DNA of 64,000 nt from Tanypteryx hageni (taxonomy: Eukaryota; Arthropoda; Insecta; Odonata; Petaluridae). The DNA lies in assembly GCA_028673005.1 (NCBI GenBank), contig CM054120.1:75937533-76001532 (forward strand), given 5' to 3'. Positions 23,395 to 35,690 of this stretch are shown here, in pieces; positions within the stretch are counted from its first letter, which is position 1; each line of letters begins with the position of its first letter. The position numbers were made by a program, and so were the translations under genes. The notes under the pieces are model-generated. The model saw only the letters and a list, made by a program, of their open reading frames with translations. It did no database searches and had not been told where the DNA came from.

Positions 23395-23714
23395 TCCTCA
23401 CCTCCCTCTGTATTTCTTCTTTTCTCTCCTCTCTTCCTCTGTATTTCTCCCTTCCTTTCTCTTCCTTGCGTTTCCTCCTCTCACGAATGTTGCTGCCTCT
23501 TACGGTCTGCTCCGTCTCCTTTCTCGCCACTTTTATTTCACTCTTCCTTCTCATTCGCTTCGCTTCGTTCTCCCTCTTCTCTTTTTGTGTTCCGCTCTCT
23601 CTTTCATCCCACCTTCCTCCCCCTGTCCTCTTTCACTCTTTCCTCCTCTCGCCCTCTATTTTCTCTTTATTCTCTCACTCCCTTTCTCTTCTTCCGTTCG
23701 CCCACCTATCTACC
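23340..23714 (+). repeat. C/T-rich tract
   Basis: (CT)n at about 23358-23392, then pyrimidine-rich DNA up to the start of the hAT element. Open frames up to 224 codons cross it without stops because C/T codons cannot form stops. Confidence 0.8.
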
Positions 23715-24737
23715 CAGGGCCGGCCAAGTGGGGGTGCAGCGGATGCAAGACATCCGGGCCCCCGATTTTTAAGGGCCTCCAAATGTTTAGTATAAATAAT
23801 ATATTTACATCTTTAAACAAATTTTTGCTTTTTTTTAATTCACTAGGGAGATGCCCGTTGAAATTCAACGGGAAAGTTTTTTGTGAAATAAAAAATGAAC
23901 AAATATACCTTGACTTTCTTTGGATGGCAACAAAACAAACTTTCGTTCTATTAGGCGTTCGTTGTTTTTAACTCTCGAACTCCTACGATGATTCTAAGTA
24001 CCTAATTTTAGTACACGAGTGATTAATGTTCTACATTCAAATGTATTCCTTCTCGTAAATTACGCAACGAATGTTGTTTACATTGGTTGCTATGAAAATA
24101 ATTTCTCTCTCTCTCTCGTACTAATTGTAAGAGCATTTAAAGCACGCTTTCGCACATAAGGATTGAAATAACAATAGGATTTCGAGATTTAACAATATAA
24201 TTGGTTGGCAAAGCAACATCCCAATTAAATGCCAAGATTTCCCCCAAATATGTGAATTAAGCGTTTAACATGAGAAATTTCGAACTGTAGGCGGGAAAAA
24301 TGAACAGAATAGGAAACATCATAGTTTTTTCTTTAAAATGGGCTAGCTCCGAAGATAATTGGTTAATTGTTTCTAATTTAGATCTCAAAAAGAATAAAAG
24401 CCTGCGAGTCTAAAAGTCGATTTTTACCTGGTATCGTATGGGAAATATAAATCCTACCTTGGAGTCGAACCTAGGACTTTTTTCGAGATTTTATTTCATC
24501 ACCTTAAAATGTGCAAATCTACCATTCCTGCCAAATTTCAAAAATATATTTGGATCTTTTATCGAGTTTTTCGCATTTTTATAGCGTGACAGAAGCGACA
24601 GAAGTAGCCTTTTATTATTGTTAGATTATCATTATAGTTACTTTATAATTATAAGTACGTGCTCTCTAAGCTGTAACATTGATGTGCACAAAATGGCAGG
24701 TTTTTTTTTACATAGTGGGGCCCCAAAAACTTGCTCC
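23715..24737. mobile_element. hAT-type MITE split by a 774-bp repeat
   Basis: Seen: 23715-23841 matches the reverse complement of the right part of the MITE at 15905-16181 (CAGGGCCGGCCAAGTGGGG, GCAGCGGATGCAAG, then TAAATAATATAT and AACAAATTTTTGC). The rest of the same MITE resumes at about 24616 (ATCATTATAGTTACTTTATA, then AACATTGATGTG and AAAATGGCAGG). Between them is the repeat at 23842-24615. The far terminus is lost after about 24737, where a C/T tract begins. Confidence 0.8.
23842..24615 (+). repeat. Dispersed 0.8-kb repeat, copy 1
   Basis: Starts ACTAGGGAGATGCCCG, immediately followed by the palindrome CCCGTTGAAATTCAACGGG, and ends GACAGAAGTAGCCTTTTAT. A near-identical copy in the same orientation is at 57964-58755. 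It carries an internal (TC)n. On the minus strand GGTTCGACTCC (within 24455-24475) matches the pol III B-box consensus, with a TGGCAGGAATGG A-box-like word about 60 nt upstream. It may be a tRNA-related SINE or a non-autonomous DNA element. No duplicated flanks were recognised. Confidence 0.72.
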
Positions 24738-25020
24738 TCCCTAGTTTTCCCCTCTCCTCCTTCCCTCTTTCTCCTAACTCTCTCTTCTCTCTCCCTCTTT
24801 ATCCCCCTCTTCCGCTATCTTTTTTCTCTTTTCTCCTCCCCCCTATCCCTCTTCTATCTCCCTCCCTTACCCTCTTCTATCTCCCTCCCTTACCCTCTCT
24901 TTTCCCCCACTCAGCCTGCCTGCCTCTCTCCCGCTCACATCCCTCTTTCTCCCTCTTCTCACTGCTTTTTTTCCTCCCACTCTCTTCCTTTTTCCATCTT
25001 TCCTCCACCCTCTTCCTCCT
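24738..25020 (+). repeat. C/T-rich tract
   Basis: Pyrimidine-rich DNA with short duplications (TCTTCTATCTCCCTCCCTTA twice). The associated serine/leucine/proline frames are compositional. Confidence 0.8.
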
Positions 25021-25029
25021 GCTAATCAC

Positions 25030-26660
25030 CGAAGCTCTACCTTCGCAGTGGACACGTTTGCGCACATGTGACCAAGAAAATCGACAAATGGCCTCTTACG
25101 TGCTCCTTTCATTGCGAACCAGTTTTAGACGTAGTGCATGTGACATGTCATTTCATTTTATTTTTTAGGGGCGGAGTGCTCAATTTTAATTTCGTTCTCG
25201 CGATAGTTCCGAGCACTGCGTCTCTAAAATATTTATCGGTCGTAGTAAAATTATCGTGGTTGTTTCCCACCGTGCGTTTTTACCTAAAAGTTCAAAGAGG
25301 TGTTAATTTTCCATTTTTCTCTCTCGGTCCTTTCATTTCTAGTTAATTGAAGATAATGGGAAAAAATTGTAGAAAATTATAATACTTCGTGTTGTGATCT
25401 ATGTTTCGTTTGGTTGGAAAATGAAAATTTTGAAAGGTAATTAATCGAGTTTACGTTTTGCCACGATTCCTATGCAAGAGTTTGGAAAATTATTTATCCA
25501 TAGTCTCTTTGATTAAGTTGGATGCGCATTTCAGCGAGAGGTAACCATTCGACCCAGATTAGGGTACAAAAATTGTTATTTACTTGCTAAGACAGTTGCT
25601 TGATAGATGAAATGCGAATGCCGTTATCCCAAGCATTTTTCCCACAGGAGTTAGATAGGTAATCCTTTTTATATTAGCACATTTTATGTTGCTTTTGTGT
25701 TGGAAGGACGTTTGTTGGTTTTGCGTCGGAGACGGAATCTTAAAACGATCCTTTTTACAAGATAAAAGTTCGACATCGGATCGATATATCCAGTCATTGT
25801 TTCAGAAAAACTTCCATGTTGCTATTTATGGCCGATAATAAGACATTGGATTCGGCGGGAAAATGCTGTCGGCGCTGGAACGTTACTCATACGACCTCGT
25901 TCCACATAATGGCATACAGTCACGTTTCAAAATCGGGTTCCGAATCACGGAGCGGTATTTTTTGTCACGAAGCTTCGCTTATTGTTAGACCGAGGTTTAC
26001 GACGAATGGCCGCCGGAGGACGCTCACGGTCTCTTCGGCGTTTCTTTATCGTATGACGTCCTCGTGAAGGAAAAGCTCAGCGCTTTATTTATGCGCACAT
26101 ATGCACCGCCGTGATACATGGAAATCGTGCCCGAAAACGCTACCGAATGAAAAGTGCGCCCACCTGCAGATGCCTGCCGACCTTGTTCTCGTAAATATAA
26201 ATATGAAAATTTTAGAATGCATTTTCGACCCCTTATCATTGGCTGAATACAGCGATGTGGTTAATTCTTGTAGTCGTCAAAAGATGGAGAAAACCAGATG
26301 CAGGTTTACTTACAACGCTGCTGTCTTCAGCGGTCATTCGCCGAACATGGACATTATAAGGAAGCGATTTACTACTTAAGAGTACTGACGTGTAAGCAAA
26401 GTGCGTTGCCGGTTAATTTAAACGTTTTATGGCAACGGGAGTTAGCTTTATCGTCTAAACAAATATTACCGGATCATGGACGGTCATAAAGTCTCCCCAT
26501 ATCCACGATTGTTGGATGCCTTTAAACTTCATTAGCCTCCAGCCATCTCTGACAATGACGGTTATTACCTCAAATTGTCACATTCCCGTCGCGCGTATTT
26601 TTCACAGTTTGCTTATTCGTCTGTAAACAACCGCGTACTCATAATGTTGATGCTTCCATA
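25030..26660. other. Unannotated intronic DNA
   Basis: Mixed composition, slightly CpG-richer at 25.8-26.5 kb. Several 60-90 codon frames on both strands, none recognised. Confidence 0.4.
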
Positions 26661-26676
26661 ACGGGGCATTTACTTA

Positions 26677-26864
26677 ACAGTCAAATCCCAATTTTGCCTC
26701 ACCATTCGTCCATCACTGACGATGGCGTTAAAGCGGGGGTGGCAGTAGATCGAGGAATATGCTTGCTCTGTTTAATCATAAGGTGGAAGTTCTGTACACA
26801 AAGATTAACGGGCGGTATGAGGAGGTAGCACTATATAGGGAAGCGCTAAATTGGGGTTTGACTG
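26677..26864. mobile_element. mariner/Tc1-like MITE
   Basis: Seen: ACAGTCAAATCCCAATTTTG at the left and AAATTGGGGTTTGACTGT at the right are inverted repeats. TA precedes the left end (26675-26676) and TA overlaps the right end (26865-26866). CAGTCAAACCCC-type ends with TA targets are typical of mariner-like MITEs. At 188 bp it is non-coding. Confidence 0.72.
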
Positions 26865-26879
26865 TAGATGTATTGTAGC

Positions 26880-28660
26880 AGTTGTAAATCATGTGTTGAT
26901 GCAAAAATGTAGGCGGAAACGAATGCATTGAGTGCCACGAATCATTGGATTCTAAGATATTTTATAAGAAATGTATTTATCATCCAAACAACGCAGAATC
27001 ATAAATTTGCGTAATATATTTTAAAACAAATGGAACTATTCCCCTTGTTCATTTTCTTTTTTGCCCTATTAAAATTAGAGTGATCGCTGATAAATCTGTT
27101 AATGAATCTAGCATTATAATTATTCTCTTGTAAAAACAGTGAACGTAATGTTACAAGTCGTTTTTTAATATGATGAAAACAGCACAACAGCGGTTTAATG
27201 TTCGGTGAAGGGTGTATAATATTTATGATGTTGGAATATTCATCTTTTTTACTCAACCGTTTAATAGGTTTCATTAATTTGACGCAATCCATAAACTGAG
27301 TTGGATAATTAATTTTTGAATTTGTTGTTAAAGGTAGAAAAATGTTTTATTCCCCATTCAGTCCCCAGTATAAACAATCTCAGAAATGCGCGCCATGTAG
27401 TTTGGTCTTCTGCCGCCAGATGTCGAATGTCGTGGATGTGCTCATCCTGTCCTCTTGTGGTGGAAACTGAAACTACGTCTTAGGGGAGGGCTCAGGCGGG
27501 CTCTCCGGTGTATTGTTTTGATACGACAGCGTTTCTACAAAGTCACTCCAGGGTTTAAAACTTCATATTTGCTGAACTACAAAAGTTATCTTCTTGAGCT
27601 TAGTCTTAAACTTAAAAGTAAATAAACTTCCAATGCGGGCCCACGAGCTGGCTACCAGACTCAAAAATAAATTTGGTGAGTCGAGCTTCATTTTAAGCCT
27701 AGGTTTAAAGAGATATCTTTTATAGTTTAGGAAAGATGAGCTTTTAAACCCAGATGTGGAGTATTTAATGCTTAGGCAAGCGACGGCATACGGTTATTCA
27801 AGCTCGTCTCAAATTCAAAATTTGTGCTTTGTTTTCTAAGCTACCCTTTCGTAAGTGTCTGCTGCTGTGGGTCTACGATGACGTACATGAGCTATATTGT
27901 ATTTGAAGGTCACGTAGGTCTCCCATAAGGAAATGTAAATTTTCTCACGTGTCCAATATCATGGTCGTGAGTCAATGCGTAACAGTGAATTTAATCTGCT
28001 CTGGAAAGTATTACAAATCTCATTCGAATAAATGAATATCGCGACGCGTTAACACCTCCGTATATCTACGGTACCGCGGCTCCCATCGCAAAATCTTATG
28101 AGAATCAAGGATAATCGATGACGAGCATAACTGTGCAATTTAATAAAAGAATAATTTAAGAACTCGGTAACTTGGAAAAATATAATCTACGATGTAATTG
28201 TCTATTTTGTATAGGCGACAAACGTGTTTTACGAATTTCCGCGAAATAAATTTTTTTTATAGTTTATTTCTAACCATTCCGCTGTCAGAGAGAATCGTGA
28301 GCAAACAAAAGAGTTTACGTTCGAATAATATCCAGAATTTTCGTCTTGACTGTCGCTGAATTTCTTGGTGTTGTTTCCTTATATTAAATTCAGCTGAATA
28401 AGAGGTGATTTGGATCACGTGCTATAGGAAAATTTTGCGAATTTATTCACAAAAGGGGCGAACCATCAAACTGACAAACTATGTCTATCCAGTTTCCATG
28501 AAAAGAGTTTGGAGAGACAGTTCGTTAATTTAGTTTCAATTATTAAGCGAGCTGGATAATTTCCTCTTTAAAATGATAGGAAACTGATCAATTTTGGATT
28601 TTTTATATGAATTCTGGGTTACTCGCGACTCATTATTATTGCGTTTCATTCATCGTGTGT
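26880..28660. other. AT-rich DNA, nothing recognised
   Basis: A strong donor-like word (GGTGAGTCG, near 27676) has no exon-like context. A weak inverted pair GGGTTTAAAA and TTTTAAACCC bounds 27551-27752, but its flanks do not match. Confidence 0.35.
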
Positions 28661-28670
28661 ATCTCCTTAA

Positions 28671-28880
28671 CCCTTAGACCGAAACATCGGAGTATCAGTC
28701 AAAAGTAGAAACACAACGCCTTTCACACCGCCAGAAGATCTTCACGTATATTTTTATCCTGTATATTGTAGCATACTATGTTAAAATATTTTGAAATCCA
28801 TTTTGCGATTTCCAAATCAATTTTAGCCACATCAAATAACTTCCCCTGAGATCTGACAGACCGATGTTACGGTATTAGGG
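28671..28880. mobile_element. piggyBac-like MITE
   Basis: Seen: TTAA then CCCTTAGACCGAAACATCGG at the left, and CCGATGTTACGGTATTAGGG then TTGA at the right. The two ends are inverted repeats with a few substitutions, and the targets are TTAA and a one-base variant. piggyBac elements insert at TTAA and have ends beginning CCC. 210 bp, non-coding. Confidence 0.7.
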
Positions 28881-29299
28881 TTGAATGTTAATTTTCCAAA
28901 GACAATTTTTAACGATTGCCGCGTAAGGTGTCTGATATCTTTCCGCATTGTCTTTGCTGTTTAATACGTTTGCATCTGGTAAAAAACGAGCAATTTATAA
29001 GTACCTTTTGAGCGAAAAAATTCTGTATAAAAATTCTGTATTGCAAGAATTATTTTATTTTAAATCCGATTAGAAATAACGGATTAATTAGACTTCTTTG
29101 CCTCCCTTTTAGACACCCGCTATTAGTGCTCCCCTTCCTAGTTATGTTGATCGCACTTCCCATCTCTTCACTTCCTCTCACGCCAAAAGCCCTTTCGCCC
29201 TTCCCGCCCACGCTCTTTGTCTCCCAATCCAACCATTGCCCACTTCACTACCCTCGTGGAATTTGATTGTATACCCATTATCGATTCAACTCGCGGGTC

Positions 29300-30180
29300 T
29301 TCTGTTCAAACTTCCCTCTCTTCCCTCTCTCTCCCCTCATCCCCTCTCTCTCGCCTCTTCCCCTCTCTCTCGCCTCTTCCCTTCTCTCTCCCCTCTTCCC
29401 CTCTCTCTCCCCTCTTCACCCCCCTCTCTCTCTCCTCCCTTCCCAGCTTTCTCCTCTCTTCCATCTTTCTCCTCTCTTTCCATCTTTCTCCTCTCTTTCC
29501 ATCTTTCTCCTCTTCTTTCCATCTTTCTCCTCTCTTTCCCGTCTCTCTCCTCTCTTTCCCTCTTCTCTCTTCCACTATTTCTCTCTTCTCCCTTCCTCTC
29601 CTCTCTCTCCTCTCTCTTCCACTCTTTCTCTCTCCTCTCTTCCCTCCCTCCTCTCTCTCTCCCTCCATCCTCTCCTCCCCTCTCTCTCCTCTCTCTCCCC
29701 TCTCTCTTCCTCTCCTCTCTCTCCCTCTCTCTCTCTTCCCCCTCTCCCCTCTCTCTCTCTTCCCCTCTCTCTCATTCCTCTCTTCCCCTCTCTCTCTTTC
29801 CTCTCTTCCCCTCTCTCTCTCTTTCCTCTCTTCCCCTCTCTCTCCTTTCTCTCTTCCCCTCTCTCTCCCTCCTCTCTTCCTCTCTCTCTCTCTCTCTCCT
29901 CTCTTCCCCTCTCTCTCCTTCCTCTCTTCCCCTCTCTTTCCTTCCTCTCTTCCCCTCTCTCTCTCCCTCCTCTCTCTCCCTTCTCTCTTTCCCCCTCTCT
30001 CTCCCTCCTCTCTTTCCCTCCTCTCTTTCCCTCTCTCTCTCCCTCCTCTCTTTCCCTCTCTCTCTCTCCCTCCTCTCTTTCCCTCTCTCTTTCCCTCCTC
30101 TCTTTCCCTCCTCTCTTTCCCTCTCTCTCTCCCTCCTCTCTTTCCCTCTCTCTCTCTCTCTCTCCCTCCCCTCTCTCATT
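29300..30180 (+). repeat. Giant C/T tract, about 0.9 kb
   Basis: Almost pure pyrimidine on the plus strand, made of degenerate units such as CTCTCTCCCTCCTCTCTTTCC. All three plus frames stay open (up to 416 codons of Ser, Leu, Pro, Phe) because stop codons need purines. The minus strand gives matching Glu/Arg/Gly frames. This is a low-complexity tract, not a gene. Confidence 0.92.
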
Positions 30181-30189
30181 TTCTCCCCA

Positions 30190-33100
30190 CCATCCACTGT
30201 AACGCGCATTTCCAAGAGCGAGTTGCCCAAACAAACACTTCGAAGGTTCGAGAGTTTTTCGCAATTAAGTATTACAATCGAGATTGAAATTTCATCGCTT
30301 ATGTTCTGCAGCTCTCTGAAGTTTCCGTGTCATAGAGGGCCACCGTGGATTTTGATAAACGAAAGGCGGGGAATTACTCTGGATATTGTGTTCAGATACC
30401 AAAAAACCTTGTCGGTATTATTTTCCTGCTTATCGGAAGTGATTACGCGCAATGCCGATATCCCGCGTTTATTAATTATCTGTTAATGGAGCTTAGAGGG
30501 AATACATTTGTTTGGGAAATTACTCAAATGGTGTGCGTTTTGAATTTTATTATTTAGTAAGTATAAGCCATGTTTTCTTTTTGGAATCCTATCACTTCGG
30601 CAACTTGTTACAAATTAAAATTTAATGGATAGTTTCTTCGCCTAATTATGGCTAGGTTCTGCTCAGCTTTGGTATTTTAATATTTTCTTTTTACTTTTTT
30701 ATATCTGGGCGATGAGAATAGCGTTAATACTCAAGCATAGTTATCATTTTCTCAGAGAAAAAATTAATTGCCGGACCGTTCCGCAGAACGTTCTAAATCT
30801 GAGGATTTGGGAAAAACCTAAGTTGCTACGAAATGTCCAAAAATTTGAATCTTACTGTTAGCCACGTTCACATTGGGATTTATTCCAAGTATGCGTGACA
30901 TTTTGAAGGAAGGCAGATGTTTTTTTAACTTCTTTTCTCGGCGACTGGTAAAGATGGAGGGGAAAGTAATTTGGTTCTGGTCCACCCTCAACTCTCCTTC
31001 CCCTCTCGAATGCCCTTCCCTGCCTCAAACCCCTCCCCCTCCACCCCTTCTCTCCCCCACCGCTTCCCAAATTCTCGTCCACTCTTCTTAGGTAGAAGGA
31101 ATGACGTCCACGCCCTCTAAATAGCCTCGTGCCACTGTGTCACGCATGCACTCCTTTCTCATGCTCTTCAGGAGGTGGAGACTGGCGTCATTTGCCTTCC
31201 TCACACGCGAACGCTATCCTCCCCATCCCCCCCATTCTTCGTCGTTTGCCTGGGAAAAACAACCGACGGTCGTTTAATTTTTTAACCCTTTTCTCTCTCT
31301 CCTTTCTATACCTTATTTTATGTTTATATCGAGAAGTATATACGGAATATATCGCCCTAGAGGCCTTTCTTTTTATGAATCCTAACCTGACATATCCGGT
31401 TACGATGAGAATTCCTCCCATGTCTCCATTATACCTATTAATCTCAAACTCTTCTCGATTTATCTTATCAAATCCCTTCCGGCATACGTTCTCACGATCT
31501 ATTTCTTTTCGTAATCCGTTCCGATTTTGTTGTGGAGTTGATGCTCCAAATTGGTATAATTTAATTTATAAAACTAAAAATCGAATAAGAATCTGTACTC
31601 GGTTTCGACATGCGTCGAGTTACAGATTTTTACTTTGAAAATATGATCATAAGTTCAAGATTTATCTTCTGTAGAGAAGCTAAGGTTGTAAACTTGATAT
31701 TCTCGTGTGGTTTATGTGTTTCGCAAAAACGGGGCGAAGTGCGTTTTCAATTGCATCGGACTCATTGTAGCCTAACGGCAGCCATGGCCTTTAACGTAAT
31801 AGAAGTGTATGTAGGATCCGAGCGGCTGCTTCGAGGTGTAGTGGCGTTGTTTGGTCATGTGACATTGGTCCATCAGGATACCAGCGCGTCTAAAATTGTT
31901 GCAAACTGCCAACGAGAGAACAAATCGCTGGGAGCGGTTGTTTTCCAAGGCCCGGGACCATCGGGTCCGTCCTAGGCTGACCGCCGGTGATAAAATACAG
32001 TTCTTTGTTATTTTAAAATGTAATCCCGAGTCATTAAGTAGATATATTTGGAATCTAACATATTTCAAATCGTTTTAGCCTGTCGATGTGACTCGAAGCC
32101 TTGTAAAGAGTATCAACCAACAGCTCGTTGAATAGTCTTTACGAATCCCATCCTTTTTATTGGCAGTCCTTCATTAAACGCCTGTAGCTCAACGAGGGAA
32201 TGGAAACCGCGCAAAGATACGGAGGAAGTGACAGAAGAGTAAATGCGACCTCGAAAGCGTTGTGCTGACCGTTTTTGGCGATCGAAGGACCAGTGGTGGT
32301 TGTTGACTGTGTATGATCCCTCCGTCCTCGCAAGACCCAGCTGAACTTGGCCTTGATATTTAACAGGCCTTTCCGGATTTTTAATATGGTAATAACTTAT
32401 CTCAGCATCGGTACCTCACCCTATACCTTATATGGCGTTGATGGTGTCAAGGAAGTTGGATTCTTTGCGCTTGATAAAGTCTCTTCTCCCTCGCCGAAAT
32501 AATTATGTACAATATGCGGAGTCGATTGAGTGCGATCACTCGAAGGAGAGTCACCTCGCACGAATGAGTAATGGAGCGATGGTCATCAAGCAGGCAGAAA
32601 GAAGCGTCAATAGAAAAATAAAGGATAGCGGACACACTTTAACAAGAGACGCTTGGAAATATTCATCGTTTTCATGTATGCGACCGAAAAGGCATGACCG
32701 CTGATGTTGGCAAATGAAAAATAACCAAAGTTTCTAAATATACTCGGCGTCAAGTCATAAAGCTTGCTTTTTTCCCGCGCTCGTGAAGAAAGCGCGCGGT
32801 AAAGGTTGCCAGCGGCGTGTTGTTTGAGCGTCTAAAACTGTTTGTCTTACGCGATGGAAGCGCTTAGTTTTTTTTTAAAGCGGCTTTTCTATTTTATTGC
32901 TCCTGATTTATGGCTACAACCTCATCCTTGATGCTTTAAGAGTATTAATTTATCGGTTTAATAAAATGATGGTCAAATTTAATTGGATTTATGTTTGCGC
33001 GTATGTGAACGATATACGCGCATTGGTCAAGCACGTATATTCTGGGAGCTATGGCTTATTTTCGGGGTTATGTGCGGAGGCGAGATAAAACGGAAATATG

Positions 33101-34300
33101 TGTCATTGTCCAATGGATGGCCGAGTAGTTACGATGACATTGACCCTGAACTATCGCGTGATGATTTTGAAAGAACATTTTCATATGATCGTATATTTAC
33201 GCATTACAAGAGCCGGAGGGAACTTACCGATCGTCTTATGTTTATGTTTTAAGTGCGCTTGAAAAGTTTGTTTCCTGCTATTACACTGATTTATCAATGC
33301 TTAGCTTTTATTTGGTGGCGTTCTTGCCGACAGTATTTGTCTCGTCTTGGTTATTGTTTAAATCCTATGGAATTGATATTTAACAGCGATCGAAGATGAG
33401 TGAATAAATATTGCTCTGAGGCGGTCGAGGAATTAATTCCGGCCCAATGATGAATGTCGACCTGCTGTTGTAGATGTTCTAACGATAACATTGGTGGAAG
33501 TGTTGTACGATGCGATGAATCGATTACGCCAAGTGAAAGTTTCCGCTTTGCATAGGAATGATGCGATTTATTAAATTCAGTACTACGCAAACTTGACGCC
33601 AGAAGGGCGCGTTTCTCTCTCGTCACCCTTTATCATCTCAAGAACGTGACAACCTACCCATTATCCCCGCTGGAGATGAAGGGATCAATTACCGGGCGGT
33701 ACAATTAGTTAACTGGGAGCGTTCTCGAAAACGGCGGCCCTCTCTCCGAAACGAGCCGCCTCGCCAATTTCTCGTGGTATGGCGCGGGCCCGTGACGGAC
33801 GTGGCGCGCGACTCTCTCAACGGGCCTCACGGCTAGAGGGGTCTTCGTGCCATTTTCGTGCCTACCGTGCCGTAAGCCTTTCATCAAACGAGGCCTTGGG
33901 CGAATAGCGTGACCCAGAATGGCTCGGTTAAATTTCCCGACATGAACATTCCTTCTCTAATCCTCCACTGCCCCCCCCTCCTTCTCTCTTTCCCTTCGGC
34001 TTACCCCAAAACTTTCTACACCCATAACTTACTCTCCCCCTTCCATTCACGCGTATCTTGCATCTAAACCCTCTTCGTTAGATCCTTCTCTTCAGTTTCC
34101 TTACAGTCGCAGCACGCAAACTGCGCTACGGACGGCTAAAAGCTGCTGACGAGAATACTCGTTCCGACATGTTTACTTTCGCATTTAAGAGTTTTTTTGG
34201 TACCATATCCGGACCTATACTAACTCTTTCTACCTTCCCAACTATTTCTTTCGCGTATCCCGTTATGTCGCTCCCTTCTCTCCCGTTAAATTTTCTCTTC
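30190..34300. other. Unannotated intronic DNA
   Basis: Mixed and AT-rich sequence with short frames on both strands, including a 169-codon frame at 31129-31638 and a 121-codon frame at 31610-31975. None shows a known domain or splice context. A CpG-richer patch lies at 33.70-33.95 kb. Confidence 0.35.
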
Positions 34301-34309
34301 CTCCTAAAG

Positions 34310-34580
34310 CAGTGGTTCTCAAAATTGAGTAACGTAAGGACCCCTTTTGATAGGAAAGAATTCTCGCGGACCCCCATGTTCATTGGATGCCATAGACACA
34401 ACATTTTTGTACATGTATAAATTGAGTTTAAAATAATAACAGGTTAATTTAAAAACACTATTTATGTACATTTTTATATAAAATTACTAAATACAAACAA
34501 AACTTAGTAAGTGTAAACCCTCATACAACATTTTTTTATAAGTTTTTGCGTTAACTCGCGGACCACAGTTTGATAAACCG
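34310..34580. mobile_element. hAT-type MITE (CAGTGGTTCTCAA end)
   Basis: The left end CAGTGGTTCTCAAAATTG and the right end CACAGTTTGATAAACCG are diverged inverted repeats. Flanks TCCTAAAG (34302-34309) and TCGTAAAG (34581-34588) are 8-bp duplications with one mismatch. GGACC words mirror each other inside the ends. CAGTGGTTCTCAAA...GGACC is a classic hAT MITE terminus. Confidence 0.75.
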
Positions 34581-34892
34581 TCGTAAAGCATTCCTACTTT
34601 CCTCATAAACCACCGAAGGACAGAGATGCTCATTTTTCAATTTAAATGCCGTAATTTATGCGTATGCATTTAACAAAAGTTGAATTTATTCCATGTAATT
34701 GCAATGGTCCCTCCCTCCCTCCCTTCCCACTCCGCGCTATATATATCTACTATGCTGACTAACGTCGATAAATCGAACTTCTGAAACTCGAATTTTTGAT
34801 AATTCGAAAAACTCTTCCCGACCATTATATGGTTACGGTAATTCCCATAAACATAAAATGGTCGAGTTAACCAGACGAGCGTTTAAGCTTTT

Positions 34893-34985
34893 AAAGTAGC
34901 CATCGTCGATGGTAATTCACTCTTCGATGATTCTAAAATGTTAGAATCCATCTTCACTGCGGATGGCTACTTTGCAGCTGAAATG
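34893..34985. repeat. Short foldback repeat, copy A
   Basis: AAAGTAGCCATC and GATGGCTACTTT form a 12-bp inverted pair, followed by GCAGCTGAAATG. A related foldback ending GCAGCTGAATG is at 63259-63350. Confidence 0.5.
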
Positions 34986-35690
34986 TGCATCTTTTTTTAT
35001 AATTTAAAATTTATACCCGGCATGCATCTAGTTAATTCGGAGATTTTAATGGCGATAGAAGTTGCCTAGATCATCCATTGGATTCAATCCATAAGGTGAG
35101 TTTGATAGCTAGTTTTTCAGTTCGTTTTTGAGCGTACCCTTCTGCTGTAAAATAAAGTTAACCGACTTTTTTTTCCTACTCTCTAGGTTCGACTGCGTTT
35201 CCCTAGCCCCATGTCTTTCTCCTAACCTTTCATCTAAGTACTCTCACCCGAGTTATATTTTATTTTTCTCATGTTTCATTTCCATGCGACCTCCAAACTC
35301 AACCCGCCACACAGGTACACATTCGATAATGGATCAAAGAAGCACGCAATAGAGTCCAATCCCTTAACAAAATTACCTTGGGAGGTTTAGAGGCCAATCT
35401 GGCCTGTTTTAATTAACTAGATTGGTTGCCGACAAGAATGTTTGTAAATTCTACATGTTTCACTGAATTCGATAACTGAAATTTTGCTGAATAATGGTTT
35501 GATAAGGTTTCTATCATAGTTTTTAGGGACAAATGATTTGTTTCAATGGACGGGGGCTCATCGCAGTTCATTTATATTCATAAATATCGCCTTTTGTGTG
35601 TAAAATTTTCTCGCTTTTCCTAGAGTTCTATTTGGGGTTGAACCTAATCTATCCAAAGAGAAAAGGAGTTTAGAATATACTTAATATACA

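Noticed and set aside
27676..27684. Strong donor word GGTGAGTCG as an exon end
   Set aside because: No upstream open frame with an acceptor.
29217..30486. Open frames of 311-416 codons on the plus strand and 120-229 codons on the minus strand
   Set aside because: They coincide with a C/T tract. Stops cannot arise from pyrimidine-only codons, and all frames are open at once with Ser/Leu/Pro or Glu/Arg/Gly composition.
35094..35101. Donor-like AAGGTGAGTTTG as an exon end
   Set aside because: The preceding frames contain stops close to the site and there is no acceptor.
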